From: Otis tarda
Lineage: Eukaryota > Chordata > Aves > Otidiformes > Otididae
DNA length: 64,000 nt
Direction of reading: 5' to 3'
NCBI GenBank assembly: GCA_026413225.1
Contig: CM048554.1
Coordinates: 55,449,463 to 55,513,462, forward strand
Position numbers and translations under genes: made by a program
Shown: positions 37,167 to 47,810 of the stretch, piece by piece
Layout: each line of letters begins with the position of its first letter
Numbering within the stretch: the first letter of the stretch is position 1
Notes under the pieces: generated by a model
Database searches by the model: none
What the model saw: only the letters and a program-made list of their open reading frames with translations
What the model was told of the DNA's origin: nothing

Positions 37167-40100
37167 TCTATCCCACTGTCCATGTTGCTGACAAAGATGT
37201 TGAACAGTGCCAGTTCCAATACTGACCCCTGAGGAACACCACTCGTCACCGGTCTCTACTTGGACATTGAGCCATTGACCACCACTCTCTGAGTGTGGCT
37301 ATCCAGCCAATTCCTTATCCTTCATATCTTGGGTGACAACAGTTTTTTGCTCCTGCTGTGATTCTAAATGCAGACTGAACTTCTCTTTACAGCAGTTACG
37401 CCACTCAGTTTTTGGTTTACAGCTCCCTTACCAAGGAATTGCTGAGCTGCTAACCATGGCTAAGAGCTGTGTGCTCTTTGGCTGTGCAGGCAATTCTCCA
37501 TAGCCTTTGCTTGCTGTGGAGGTAGTCTCTGTCCATCTTAGAAAAGTAGTTTCTCCCAATTTATGTTAGGATAATTAAAAAAAAAAAAGATTGTTGATGT
37601 TTTGTGAGGATTTTAATATATGCCCAGGGTTAACCTCAGATAATGGTGGGAATAACATAGATTTGACTTCATTTTCCCCAGTTTCTCCTTCTCTTTCACA
37701 ACCTAGCAGAAAACTCAAAAGATGCTGCCACCTTGTCCACACGAGACAGGAACCATCGTACTTGAACAGTAGTGTCTTCCTTTTGCTTGGTTTGCTGCTT
37801 GGTTGCTTGTATGTGCTGTTCTGTGCAGGTCAAAATACGTTTACAACAAAACTAGATGCTTTACAAAAGGCCAGAAATAAGGAAAAGTTGTGCAGTGACA
37901 GAGTGGCTGTTAGAGTTGAATGGCTTTCAGGTGTGTGCTGTGTACATAGTGTTTCTCTGGAGAATGTACTCGTGTTAAAGGAAGCCTCTTAGTACAAGTC
38001 CCTTGCATCAATTACTCTAGATACTGTTGATTTTCAGGTGAATTGAAAGGCTTCAGAACCATCCAAGATAAGATTCCATGTGATGAGATTACTGTTAACC
38101 ATTGCTGTGGCCAAAGGTAACGTTACTAACACAGGGCTCTAACAATCCTGTTGTCTCTCATGACAAAGAGGAGATGCTCTGACAAAGAACAAGAAGGATT
38201 CATTAGTTTGCAGGACAAAGACAAACCTAACGCAGGAGAAATGGTATATACTGGTCATCATGTTTGCTTCCCCACAGTCTCAGTTGTAATCCCTTTTAGA
38301 ATTCAAATAACTCCTTTTAAAAGTAGCTGAGATTCCCTTCCTGCTTCCCATTGCTACTGCAAAAATGTTCTTGCTGAACCTTGTTCCTCTGCTGGTTAGA
38401 AGCATTGTTTTCATTTCCAGGTGTCCTTTTTTTTTACATCACTTTGTATTTGTTTGCTCACATGCTAATAATGCTGTTTGGCTTTAATGTTTTTTCCCTG
38501 CTATTTATCTCCAGATATATTAAAGACAGCAGTCTTCTACCTTTTCACCCTGTATTTCTATTTGATATTTGTTCCCCTTCCATTTTTCTGTTCACACTAA
38601 TAGCTGTGCACGTGATCCAATGCAAACTCATCCTGCTGGAACGCACCAGAGCAGATCTGTACTCTGACTGATGGCTCAGACGTGTCTTGTGTCTCATTTT
38701 GGCTCATAATTACTGTTAATCACTAAATGTATGACAATACAGGCACTTTCTCCGTAGTCTGGTACTTCTATCCAAGCATGCAATTTTTCATTTAAGTCTT
38801 TATGTTCCTCCTCTTCCCAGAATGGTGAGCTACTGTCATTGTGAATAACACTGAAATAGTCCCTGTTTCTTTGTGCAGGTAACTTCCCAACGCTCCTTAC
38901 ATCTGTAATATATGGTTGTTTCAGTTCAGTCTGGAAAACATCTACAGAATCTGTCTCCAGTAATATTTGTAGGAATAGTCTGAAGACCTCTTGTCGTGAG
39001 TTGTCCTTCCAGGACAGCCGGTTATCACTACTTTGCTTTTAGCTACTCCTTTGTTTTCTCTCTTGACTCCTGCTGTAACCTTCAGCTTTCCCAGTCTCAT
39101 AGATTCCCTCCATGGTGCTGTCTCAAACATTTTGTCTCCTCAGGTGGACTATAAGGTACTGCTCTTGTTTAGAAAATCAGTTACCTTAGCAAATACTTAT
39201 ATTTGATCCGCCAGCTTTTGCTAAACTCAAGATACCTTTCAACCCTTTTTCCATTCACCTCCAATCTTTTACACTTCAGAAACAGGGTCGAGATGACAGA
39301 TCTGTATGTCTGGATCGCCCACCTCTTTCCTAGATACAGATCCTGTATCTCTCATCATATGGTATCACCACTGACTTGATAGATTTATTTAAAAAAATCT
39401 TTGATACTGACTTGCAATTACATGTGCTTTATGGCAGAGAACAAATAGGAATACGCTGTAATGAATATAGAGGAGACTCTCAGCAGAGAGATTGCTGGAC
39501 AGAAACATAATTCTGTGTTTCTTTTCCAGTCCAAGACTGAAACAGCCTATAGTATCTAATGGCATAATTTAGAGGTATAGGGTAAGATTTTCTGGTTTTC
39601 ACAGGAAGTCTCAGTGAAGAAAAGCAATTCACTTTCATTAGTAAAATGGTACTGAAAATTTTTACTCTGTGAAAACCTTTCTCTTTCAGAGGAAAACCAG
39701 AATACTTTCATTTTTCTGATTAGAAGCTGGTGGTAGATGATGAGGTAGACTTAGGAAGGGATGATGGAAAGGCTGGACCACAACTCTACACCTTGGCACT
39801 TTACTTCTGATTTTCATTTTTAAAGCCTTGTGTTTTTTCTTTGTTTATTCTGACTGATTTCCACCATATCCACATAGCAGGCAGTACAAGTAATTTTGGA
39901 TTTTGAGGGCAGCTAGTTTACACTAAAGAAAGAGAAAGAGAGAGACAGAAATGTCATTCAAGATGATCCTAGAAGGTATAAGGGCTCTGTACTCTGTCAG
40001 TATGCCTGCGGTTCGTGGGTTGATATATGTGGACCAGTTTGCCAAACCACTTTACCTCCTTTGCCTATAAACTAGGACTGCTGATAAAACCTACCTTGCT

Positions 40101-41275
40101 TACTAAAGCACTTTGAAATTCTTTAATGAAACGTAGTAAGCACTAAAGATGTGTAAGCCTTTGATTCAAGTTTGATGACTCTTCTCACTGGAAGGACTGT
40201 ACGTTTCCTGTACCTCGCTCTTGAAGACGCAACGAGAAGTGAGGGAAGATGCATAGACTTGGGGTTGGAGAAGGGCAGGAGTGTATCCATGGTTGTTGCT
40301 GAGCTATTTGTTATCTTTTTGTGGCCTTTATACCTGCAGCACTGGCTCTGAGCTCCAGTACATGGCATCTAGTGTTGCATTCAAGTCCTAGACATGGAAG
40401 ACCTCTAGGACCTCAGAAGACGTGTAAAAAGTTTTCAGTGTAGCATCCACATACACATGCTGCATGTAACATGCTGGCTTTTATTCCATCTATTGCTCTT
40501 TGGTGTAAATTCAGTGAGTGTTTGCTCTCTAAGAAGGAAACCTTACGTTCTTTCTCTATGGTGTGAGTGAGGGAGATTCAGTATTTGGGCCACCAGCAGC
40601 AATCTTGAGGTTCAAAGTGTCAGAAGCTGTGTTGTGACTGTTTCCCAAGGCATTGCACTCCTAAGTTAGTGATAGTTTAGCACACTCAGCACCCCAGTTT
40701 TGTTCCCTGTGGACAGAAGACAGAAAGAATAAGATGACAAGTAGCTAATAATTTTTGTGACTCCTGTCTGAAGCAGATTATAATTTGAGATAGCTTGACT
40801 TTTTATGCTGTATTCTGTTGTTAAGATCTGAAGCTGCGGAAGTCCTATGTTTTTCTGATTTAGTACACGATATTGAATGTTTCTCCATCTTTCAATGCGT
40901 GACTTCACTTAACTGTGTAACTGTATGGAGGTAAGTATACTTGTCTGCCTCCTTAGGGATATCTGTTGCAAAACTGATTAAAGTTCAGAAAACATTTTTA
41001 TATTTTTATGGAGTATATGTGAATTTCAATGAACAAAAGCCATTTCAGTATCTTTTTTTAAGGTCTCAATTTCCATGGTTGTAAGTTCTGTCTCTAAAGA
41101 CAAAACACAGCTCTTCTGCTATTGCTTTATTCTACTTGGGGAACTTCTGTATTTTGAGCAGGTGGAGGATAACCACTAACTTCTTGTTCTTTTACATTCA
41201 TAAGGAGGACATGGATTGCTAGGACAAAAGGAGAAAGTAAGTGTTTCAGTTAGACTCAGCTGATATTTTTTTTTC

Positions 41276-41295
41276 CACATGTGCGCACGTGTGTA
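41276..41295. promoter_or_regulatory. Alternating Y-R tract with CACGTG E-box
   Basis: Twenty consecutive alternating pyrimidine-purine bases including GTGCGCACGTGTG, favourable for Z-DNA. They contain a palindromic CACGTG (41286-41291), the canonical site of MYC/USF/CLOCK-type bHLH proteins. Function is inferred only. Confidence 0.4.
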
Positions 41296-42091
41296 AATAC
41301 CAAGGCAGCTGGACACAGCAAAGTCTTGTTTCTTTAAGAACACTGCCAGAGAGCTACCTTCTGAATGCTGACATTTATTTATTTTAATATAATGCATTGT
41401 GTTCAGAGAAATGTCCAATACAGTAATTTGGTACTCTATATCAGTTCTCAGCTAGTGATTAATCTATCAAACTTGTTCAACACTAGAAGTCAGAACAAGA
41501 TTTTTTTTCTAAACTGCCAGTGTGGCTAGCTCATGCTACTCTTAGAAAAATCAAGTTGTGTTTTTTTTCCATCCCATATATCATTATCACTGCCTATGGT
41601 AAGGAGTTTAGAATCTGGGCTTGACTGACTGGCTGTTTTTCTTAGTTGCATGAGGCAAAGGAGCGCACAGGTTACACATCCAAACCTATTCAGAGTTTGA
41701 AGGTACCCCGTCATACGAATTTATTGAACAGGAAGGCACTTGGAAGGCACAAATGGGGGCAGATAAGGACGGCTGCAAAATCCCATGGATTCTTTCAGTG
41801 TTGGTTTGAGAGTTTTTGGTGTTTTGCTTTGTTGTCTTTTTCTGGCAATGGTGCAGTGCGTTTTTTGACGAGCCTCAGCAGTTTTAGAAAAGCATTCAGA
41901 AGTTTTTGATGCTCATCTGAACCAATTCCATCTAATCAGAACAAGAGCTGAATGATACTATTCACAGGAAGCAATTGTATTCATAGAATTTCATCTTTTC
42001 TGATGTCCTCAATTTGTCCTTTGACAGAAGCAACTTTTATTAATCTGTCCTTTCACAGTTATTGATTGACCGTTTATTATGCCAATGCATC

Positions 42092-42115
42092 CAGCTTATG
42101 TTTACACATAAGCTG
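42092..42115. repeat. Perfect hairpin, 10-bp stem
   Basis: 'cagcttatgt' and 'acataagctg' are exact reverse complements separated by a 4-nt loop (ttac). It is not a mobile-element end, and no terminator role is expected in a vertebrate genome. Confidence 0.85.
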
Positions 42116-43987
42116 CACAGTGAATCTAGTTGACAGTCATAATTTGAAACTCTTATAGACTGAATGAAAGCACTGTCATATTCCTGTCACCTGCTGTATT
42201 CTAGCTTTCAGGGGTAATGGTACAGACTTCCACTGCAAATGCTTGTGATTTCAAATGTTAGACTTCTTTCAGTTGTCAGAGTATTTCCCTCACATTGCTG
42301 CTTTGGGAGGTCCCCGTGTTAGTAGACCCAGCAGCATATTCACAAGAAGAGACCACAGCAAGGACATGGATCTGCTGTCAAATTGAACTCATGTAAGAGA
42401 TTGTATTGTGGTGCACTTCGGGACTACAGAAGAACTTTCAGCTAGCTTACCTCTGGCATCGTGGAGCTCAGAGCTGGGTTATGCACCTTGCCCTTCAGGT
42501 GGTGGCAGGATGTTAAGTGCTACTTGAAAGCCAGCACAGTATATATCTGCATTAGCCTGCAGCCATTGTCGTAACTGCAGATTCTATGCACTGTGACTGG
42601 GAGTTGACTAATGAATGCTGAAGTACTGAAATATTTACCCAAAGCTCATTAAGGTGGTTTGTTAATGCCAGGCTGGTCTAAAATTGTCAAGAAGTTGGCT
42701 TCTTCCTTTCTAATTGTAGCTGGGCCAGATGTATAAGAACAGTCCTTGCGGAGTTACTTGTATACCATGCGTGGAAACGGGAAAAGGCAACAAATAACAA
42801 GACATTTCTTCACTTAATTATTTTTGTTTTGAATCAGCAGAATGATGAAGTGTGGGGTTTAGCAGTGCTTCACTCAGAACAGACACTGCATGTGCTTTTC
42901 CTGCAGGTCCTCTTGTTTTCTCTGTGAGAGATGCGATTGTGTGCTCCCAGTGCAGCAGAATAGCGAGAGCGTTAACTAATACACACAGTAGCTGTCCCAC
43001 TTCAAATCGCCAGGCTTTATGTAGATGCAGTGCCAACACAGGGGCTAATTCTACAACTTCACGTGGCTCATCAGAAGTCATTGAGAATGCAGCTCTGCTG
43101 TGTAAATAGTGCTGCAGTTTCCCCTGCATATCACATCTCACTGATCTTTGTAACTTCTCCCATCTTTACTAAGCTGTTAGCCGGCTCTGCCTTTGCTCAA
43201 GCCGGTTGTAGTTGGTTTGCTTTTCTTTGCACGGCTCGGCACCAGTGCTAGAGATGCCTGCATGTCCCTGCAGAAGCTCATTTATGCTTGTTTCCCTCGT
43301 GTGGATGAGTATGGAGAGTGATGCCTGGCACCTGGATGTAGATGCTGTGCTAGTTTTAATTTGAAGGTGGTTGCATTGGTCCTGCTACCAGTGAGCTCTT
43401 GTCCTCACATGGGGAGCTCTCTGATGACTGTGTTGCCTGGCGTAGAGAATACAGGCTATCAAGTTCTCCTGTTACTGATGACATATGATTAGAAAGAGGC
43501 CAGGGTTTGTCCGTGGGTTTGGGAGAGGAAAACAACAGTTTATCTGAGAATCAAACAGATGTAGGTTTGAAATTGGTGAAAAAGCAGTGAGAGGGGAGCC
43601 CAGTGGTACCGTTTCTACAAGCACAATTCTTTTATGTTAGAAATCATAATTTTTGTGGCTTTAGCAAGTCTGTCTGAGGTTTTCAAACAACTAATATTAC
43701 TGGTTTCGAATGAACATTTTCCCCCTGGTTGTATATTCACTACCCTGTTTCAGTGTGAAGGTAAAGCTGTTAGATTCACAGTGGGGTTACAGTTTTCCTA
43801 TTGAAACTCTACTTTCTTGAGCACCGCATCTTAGTATCAAATCCAGCTCTGTCTCTGGGTGGTTCCATAACATTTCCTTTTAAATCATTTCTTAGTTATT
43901 TTGGAGTGGGCTGGCAGAAAGACACAGCGGTATGCAGATGATATGAGCCCATTGCAAAACTTAATAGCTGAAAGAAGGTAAAAATAC

Positions 43988-44013
43988 ACTTGTCAGCTTA
44001 TACACTGACAAGT
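43988..44013. repeat. Hairpin, 9-bp stem
   Basis: 'acttgtcag' and 'ctgacaagt' are exact reverse complements with an 8-nt loop. Probably incidental, but the stem is perfect. Confidence 0.75.
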
Positions 44014-44499
44014 TACTTGTATTTGGCTGACAGAGGATTTCCTCTTTCGGAGTTCATACTGAACAAGGTTGCCTGCTGAAAGGTTACCTGTAGGGCCTGA
44101 TGGCAGCTCTTGTGAAGGTGATAAGTTAATAGGTTGCACGCTAATCTCAGAACAGCTACTTGCGAAGTAAAACGTTAAACAGCAAGGGAGACATTGGCTG
44201 AACTGCACCTGCTTAGTTGAGGAAGAAAGTAAGACATGCAAGATATTCTCTCCTGTAGCCCCAGGAATAACTCTCCATGTTTTTGTGGACCAGCTTTATT
44301 AGCTGGGGTTGGTCCTGCAAGAAAGTGCTAAATGAATTCTGAAGGTGACTTACTAATGCCACTCTGGGGAGACTGTTCATTTGAGGGAGGCAGGACATAG
44401 TGCTCCGCTCGATGAAGTCCTAAGGTGAGGCAGGAGCTCTGGAAGAAGCCAAAGCTGAGGAGGTTCTTTGTGCCAAACCTTGCTCTATTCTCATGTAAG

Positions 44500-44521
44500 T
44501 TTTTTTTTTTTTGTGTGTGTG
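44500..44521. repeat. Poly-T plus (TG)n next to LTR insertion
   Basis: T13 followed by about five TG units, directly abutting the left target-site duplication of the solo LTR. It may be the pre-insertion target context. Confidence 0.8.
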
Positions 44522-44525
44522 ATTG
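44520..44525. repeat. Left target-site duplication of solo LTR
   Basis: 'tgattg', identical to 44849-44854, immediately before the TGT terminus. Confidence 0.8.
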
Positions 44526-44848
44526 TGTGGGAACAGAGAGTGCAACACAGCTGTCTGATATTGAAGAATTTGAGCTATGTCCTTGAACACCACTTGCTCA
44601 ATAACAAAAAACAGCAATTAGAACAAGATAAGTAAATACCAAAAGCAAAAATAGTAAAGACAACTAAAAATCTATAACCAATCCAAATGAAGGTTAAGGC
44701 GCGTGAGCAGTGTATTGCTACCAATCGAACTAGATGATTAAGTGCATGCATTTCGCGTGTAACTTAGAAAAATTATAAAAGACTAATGCTGACTGACAAT
44801 AAAGGTCTCCGGAACACCATCCACGGACTCCATGTTTTTACTGCGACA
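44526..44848 (+). mobile_element. Solo LTR of an endogenous retrovirus (ERVK-like)
   Basis: A 323-bp element starting TGTGGGAACAG and ending CTGCGACA, giving the TGT...ACA retroviral termini. It is flanked by the exact 6-bp direct repeat 'tgattg' (44520-44525 and 44849-44854). Internal order fits an LTR promoter: CCAAT at 44679 and 44721, TATAAAA at 44774-44780, AATAAA at 44798-44803. Transcription would start close to the poly(A) signal, as in short-R alpha/beta-type LTRs. CpG density (GGCGCG, TTCGCG, CCGG) exceeds the flanks, suggesting a fairly young insertion. No gag-pol-env or second LTR is present, so it arose by LTR-LTR recombination. The 6-bp duplication favours class II (ERVK); the family was not matched. 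Confidence 0.8.
44774..44803 (+). promoter_or_regulatory. LTR TATA box and polyadenylation signal
   Basis: TATAAAA (44774-44780) and AATAAA (44798-44803) are 17 bp apart edge to edge. This compact arrangement places the cap site near 44800-44810 and implies a short R region. Activity in the host is unknown. Confidence 0.65.
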
Positions 44849-44854
44849 TGATTG
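44849..44854. repeat. Right target-site duplication of solo LTR
   Basis: 'tgattg', identical to 44520-44525, immediately after the ACA terminus. No 'tgg' primer-binding-site start follows, as expected for a solo LTR. Confidence 0.8.
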
Positions 44855-45531
44855 TTTTTTGTGTTTCATTTAATGAAACCAAATTTTGGGAAAGCTGAAG
44901 AGAGGACAGTGTGGAGGAAGGGAGGCAGGAGAGGGGGTTAGAGTCATTATATGGAGCAGATTTGGAAAATTTGGACAGCCATGAGACTGCATCATATCTG
45001 GGCATTTCTAGGATGTGGCAGTAGTTGCAAATAGGCTCACTGTGGCATCATCTGTTGGGCTTTATTATCCTTATTTGCTGATGACATTCCTGTTAGTCCT
45101 TGAAACATACTGGGCATTTCTCCATTTCCTTGCCTTTGGTTAGCTCCCCAGCATGCTTTGTCTAAAGCCTAATATTATAGCCAGAGCCAGAAGATATGCA
45201 GTTACTATTCTGCTTGAAAATACATTTTGAATAATGCTGCATATATTTTACAGATTTTATGTCCATTCTGTAATATTCTAACTGCCTCCTTCACTGATGT
45301 ACAGCCTCTAGATTTGGTCCTATAGTAATGGGAAAAAATACTATATTACTTCCTGGCTCTTCTCTCCTCATTCTCCAAATCTCTCTTTCCTTGAAATATG
45401 ATCTATTTTGTTCTTTCTATTTCTGTTCCAAACATATATTATGCATCCTGATCCCCATATGCACTTGCTGTTACTGCTTACTACTTAACTTGGGATTATT
45501 TGACTTTACTGAAGCTAGCTAGCTACCTTAG

Positions 45532-45606
45532 CCCTCTTTCTGTCCCTCTTCTTTCCCTCTCTTCCCCTCCCTTCCCCTTTCTCTCTCTCTTCCTCCTCCT
45601 TTTCTC
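45532..45606. repeat. Polypyrimidine (CT-rich) tract
   Basis: About 75 bp of almost uninterrupted C and T (cccttcccctttctctctctcttcctcctcc), with only a single G near 45542. Such tracts can form triplex (H-DNA) structures. No intron acceptor with a downstream exon could be recognised. Confidence 0.9.
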
Positions 45607-46320
45607 AATTCTATTAATCTGCCTTTCTTTGCCTGCCTATTTTATTTGCATTGTTGATTGAATGCTCTCAAGATAAAAATAATGTATTTATGAGAAAAGC
45701 AGTCTTGCAAGCTCACTAGAACAACATTGCAAATTATCAGTTGTACAAGTTGTTGAAAAATCTAGCTTCCGTTTTTCAGAGCAAAAAAAAAGATGCCTTA
45801 AAGCATTGTGCTATGTAACTATAATTACTTTTAACCATCTATTTTGTTTATTACTTCTTCATTTATTTCCCCAGTGAAATAAGACAAGTGAGTTCTGCTT
45901 TTATTTCTTGTCAGTCCTGGTTTGTGCACTAGTACCTCGGTTAGATGCTGCGTTTACAAGTGCTGCAGTAAATATTTGATTGCTTTGTTCCTTTTCATTG
46001 GAAGGAGTGATAGGTAAAATGCTACAAAGGTGAAATTTCAATGTCTCCTCTTCCACGTAGCTCCTCATCTGTCACTGGAAAACAAGGATTTTTTTTACAA
46101 CTATTTGATGGTTCATGTTTCCATTTCAAAGCGAGGTTTGGAGGAATCAATGCTAGAAACAGTTTCTGGAGAGAGACAGACATCTGTATCGTTCCTCCAC
46201 CCTGAGGATGGGAATGGGGCAGGACATTTCCTACACTTTTCTTTTTTTTTTTAAATTTGTTAGGAGGTGGGAGGCAACAAAGACAGCATCCAGCCTCTTT
46301 GCCTAATAGGAAACAAGGGC

Positions 46321-46354
46321 TTGTATTGTTTCTACAATTGTATTGTTTCTACAA
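46321..46354. repeat. 17-bp perfect tandem duplication
   Basis: 'ttgtattgtttctacaa' occurs twice back to back (46321-46337 and 46338-46354). It is followed by 'ggaaaggcttgtattgctgt', which has a near-copy at 47571-47590. Confidence 0.9.
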
Positions 46355-47746
46355 GGAAAGGCTTGTATTGCTGTTTCTTGTTAGCACAGTGCTGATCATC
46401 TAAAAGGAGCTCTGAGGGTCAACTTGTGCCTGGAGGCTGGCCTTAAAGAGGGATCTGCTCAGCATGCAAGTACCTCTTTCTTTTTTCCTTTTTTGTTTGT
46501 CCCTTTTCCAGAAAGTCACTTCTGCCCTCCTTAAGCCTTGAATTTTTCCCCTCAGTGTGACTGCAAAACCGGCAAACATCTCTTGTACGGAACTGAGTGC
46601 CTGCAGATAGACATCTTGCCTCTTGGACAAATGCTGCCTGCCTGCAAGAGGTCTTTGATATGCTCTTTAAAAGCAATATCCATTTCCTTCAAAAAGGCTG
46701 ATCTATCCCATTTGTGATGCATTTTCACTTCCAGAAAACTTGCTGAAGCAATAATCAGCCTTTTTAAAATTCTACTCTCTGCTCACTTCTAAACCACTTG
46801 AATATTTTCCTCTATCCAGGATCTGAGTAGCTCGCTCCTGTGCTTGCTTTCATTTTTTAAAGTAACTGAGAGGTTTGCATGAACAATGAGCTCATGGAAG
46901 TGATGAGCGAACAGAACTATTTGGCCAAAAATTTTATCTTTCTATGAACTGACAATATTACAGATGATCTGCAGGGCTATCTGACTGTAATTCAGAGAAA
47001 TACATGACTTATCTGGCTCTATTACTGCATCTTGTGTGGGTGAGCCACTCCTACTCCCTTGCATTTTATGGGTGTTGCTATTATCCTTGTGTCGAGTAAT
47101 GTGTAGCTGTGCCGATACAGTGCTTTAGCTCCCTCCTTGAGTGGATTTGATGGCCTCACTGTCTTAAGCAGTGGCTGAAATAAGAATGGTTCAGAACTTC
47201 TGGAATAACCCTGTCTGGACCGTTTTGTTCCCATTTGAGAAGTGCTTGTATAAAGAGAAGAGGAGAGTATAGGCCCATTCTGGTGGTTGTTCTCCAAGAG
47301 TTTTTCTTTAATAGCCAGCCTGATATGGCCAAGACAAAGTCACACTGACAGGATGTCATCTCGTGAATTCTAAGGAAAATGCATTACTCTGACAAGGGTT
47401 TTCCATTTACTCTCATCTGCTACTGATCTGAGCCTTCTTATCAACCGGACCTCAATTTTTCCTTCCACATGCAATGGTGACAATGACTTGCGGCTTATCT
47501 CATGTTGAGATTTACTAATTCATAGTGCCGTAGGAGCCAAATAGGAAAATGACGAGGATTTACAGAGGAGGAAAGGCTTGTGTTGCTATTTCTTGCAAGT
47601 TTCCTTTAGTTCCATAGATGTTTATTTCCAGAGAGACCAGTCTTGCTTTATTAATCTGAAGCAGAAATTAAGATGTAATTTGTCCAGCCTATCGAGAAAA
47701 CTACATAATGCAAGTGAGGCATTAGATTTACTCGGTGGCACGCACC

Positions 47747-47810
47747 GGGCCTGATTCTGCAGTCAGCGTGCACCTGCACAGCACAGCGCACTCCTAAGCA
47801 CAGCGCAGGA
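47747..47810. repeat. Possible ancient repeat with GCACAGCGCA duplication
   Basis: 'gggcctgattctgcagtcag' matches the common opening phrase of old amniote repeats (gggcctgattctgcaatc...). The following CpG-bearing segment has the 10-mer gcacagcgca twice, 17 bp apart (47781 and 47798). The assignment is tentative. Confidence 0.3.

Larger units (their letters stand above)
36274..37328 (-). mobile_element. CR1 LINE, longest copy (about 1.05 kb)
   Basis: A 5'-truncated CR1 inserted on the minus strand; its 3' tail (reverse of attctatgat) is at 36274. It covers the C-terminal part of the reverse transcriptase and the 3' UTR. Reading 5' to 3', SGVPQGSVL (about 37210-37245) is followed by the catalytic-site segment FTDDTKLCG (about 37130), then [40 protein letters not shown] and HWNRLPREVDAPSLE. 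The frame changes near 37162 (apparent 1-base loss) between ECTLS and FTDD. A TGA at 36720-36722 stands where the copy at 11.88 kb has CGA (Arg), the signature of CpG decay. One codon is missing in the REV(V)DAPS block. Non-functional. Confidence 0.95.
37329..44519. other. Gene-free unique sequence
   Basis: No gene was recognised. Frames up to 133 codons (37591-37992, plus) or 107 codons (42818-43141, minus, opposed by 42852-43109, plus) have no family resemblance. The stretch contains A12 near 37577, an AG-rich run at 39926-39950 and a weak MIR-like phrase at 40050-40125. It also has the Z-DNA/E-box site at 41276-41295 and hairpins at 42092-42115 and 43988-44013. Confidence 0.5.

Noticed and set aside
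37591..37992. 133-codon plus frame with a hydrophobic segment
   Set aside because: No family resemblance; a single Leu-rich stretch is not enough in AT-rich DNA.
42818..43141. 107-codon minus frame against an 85-codon plus frame
   Set aside because: Mutually overlapping frames in a slightly GC-rich patch; neither resembles a known protein.
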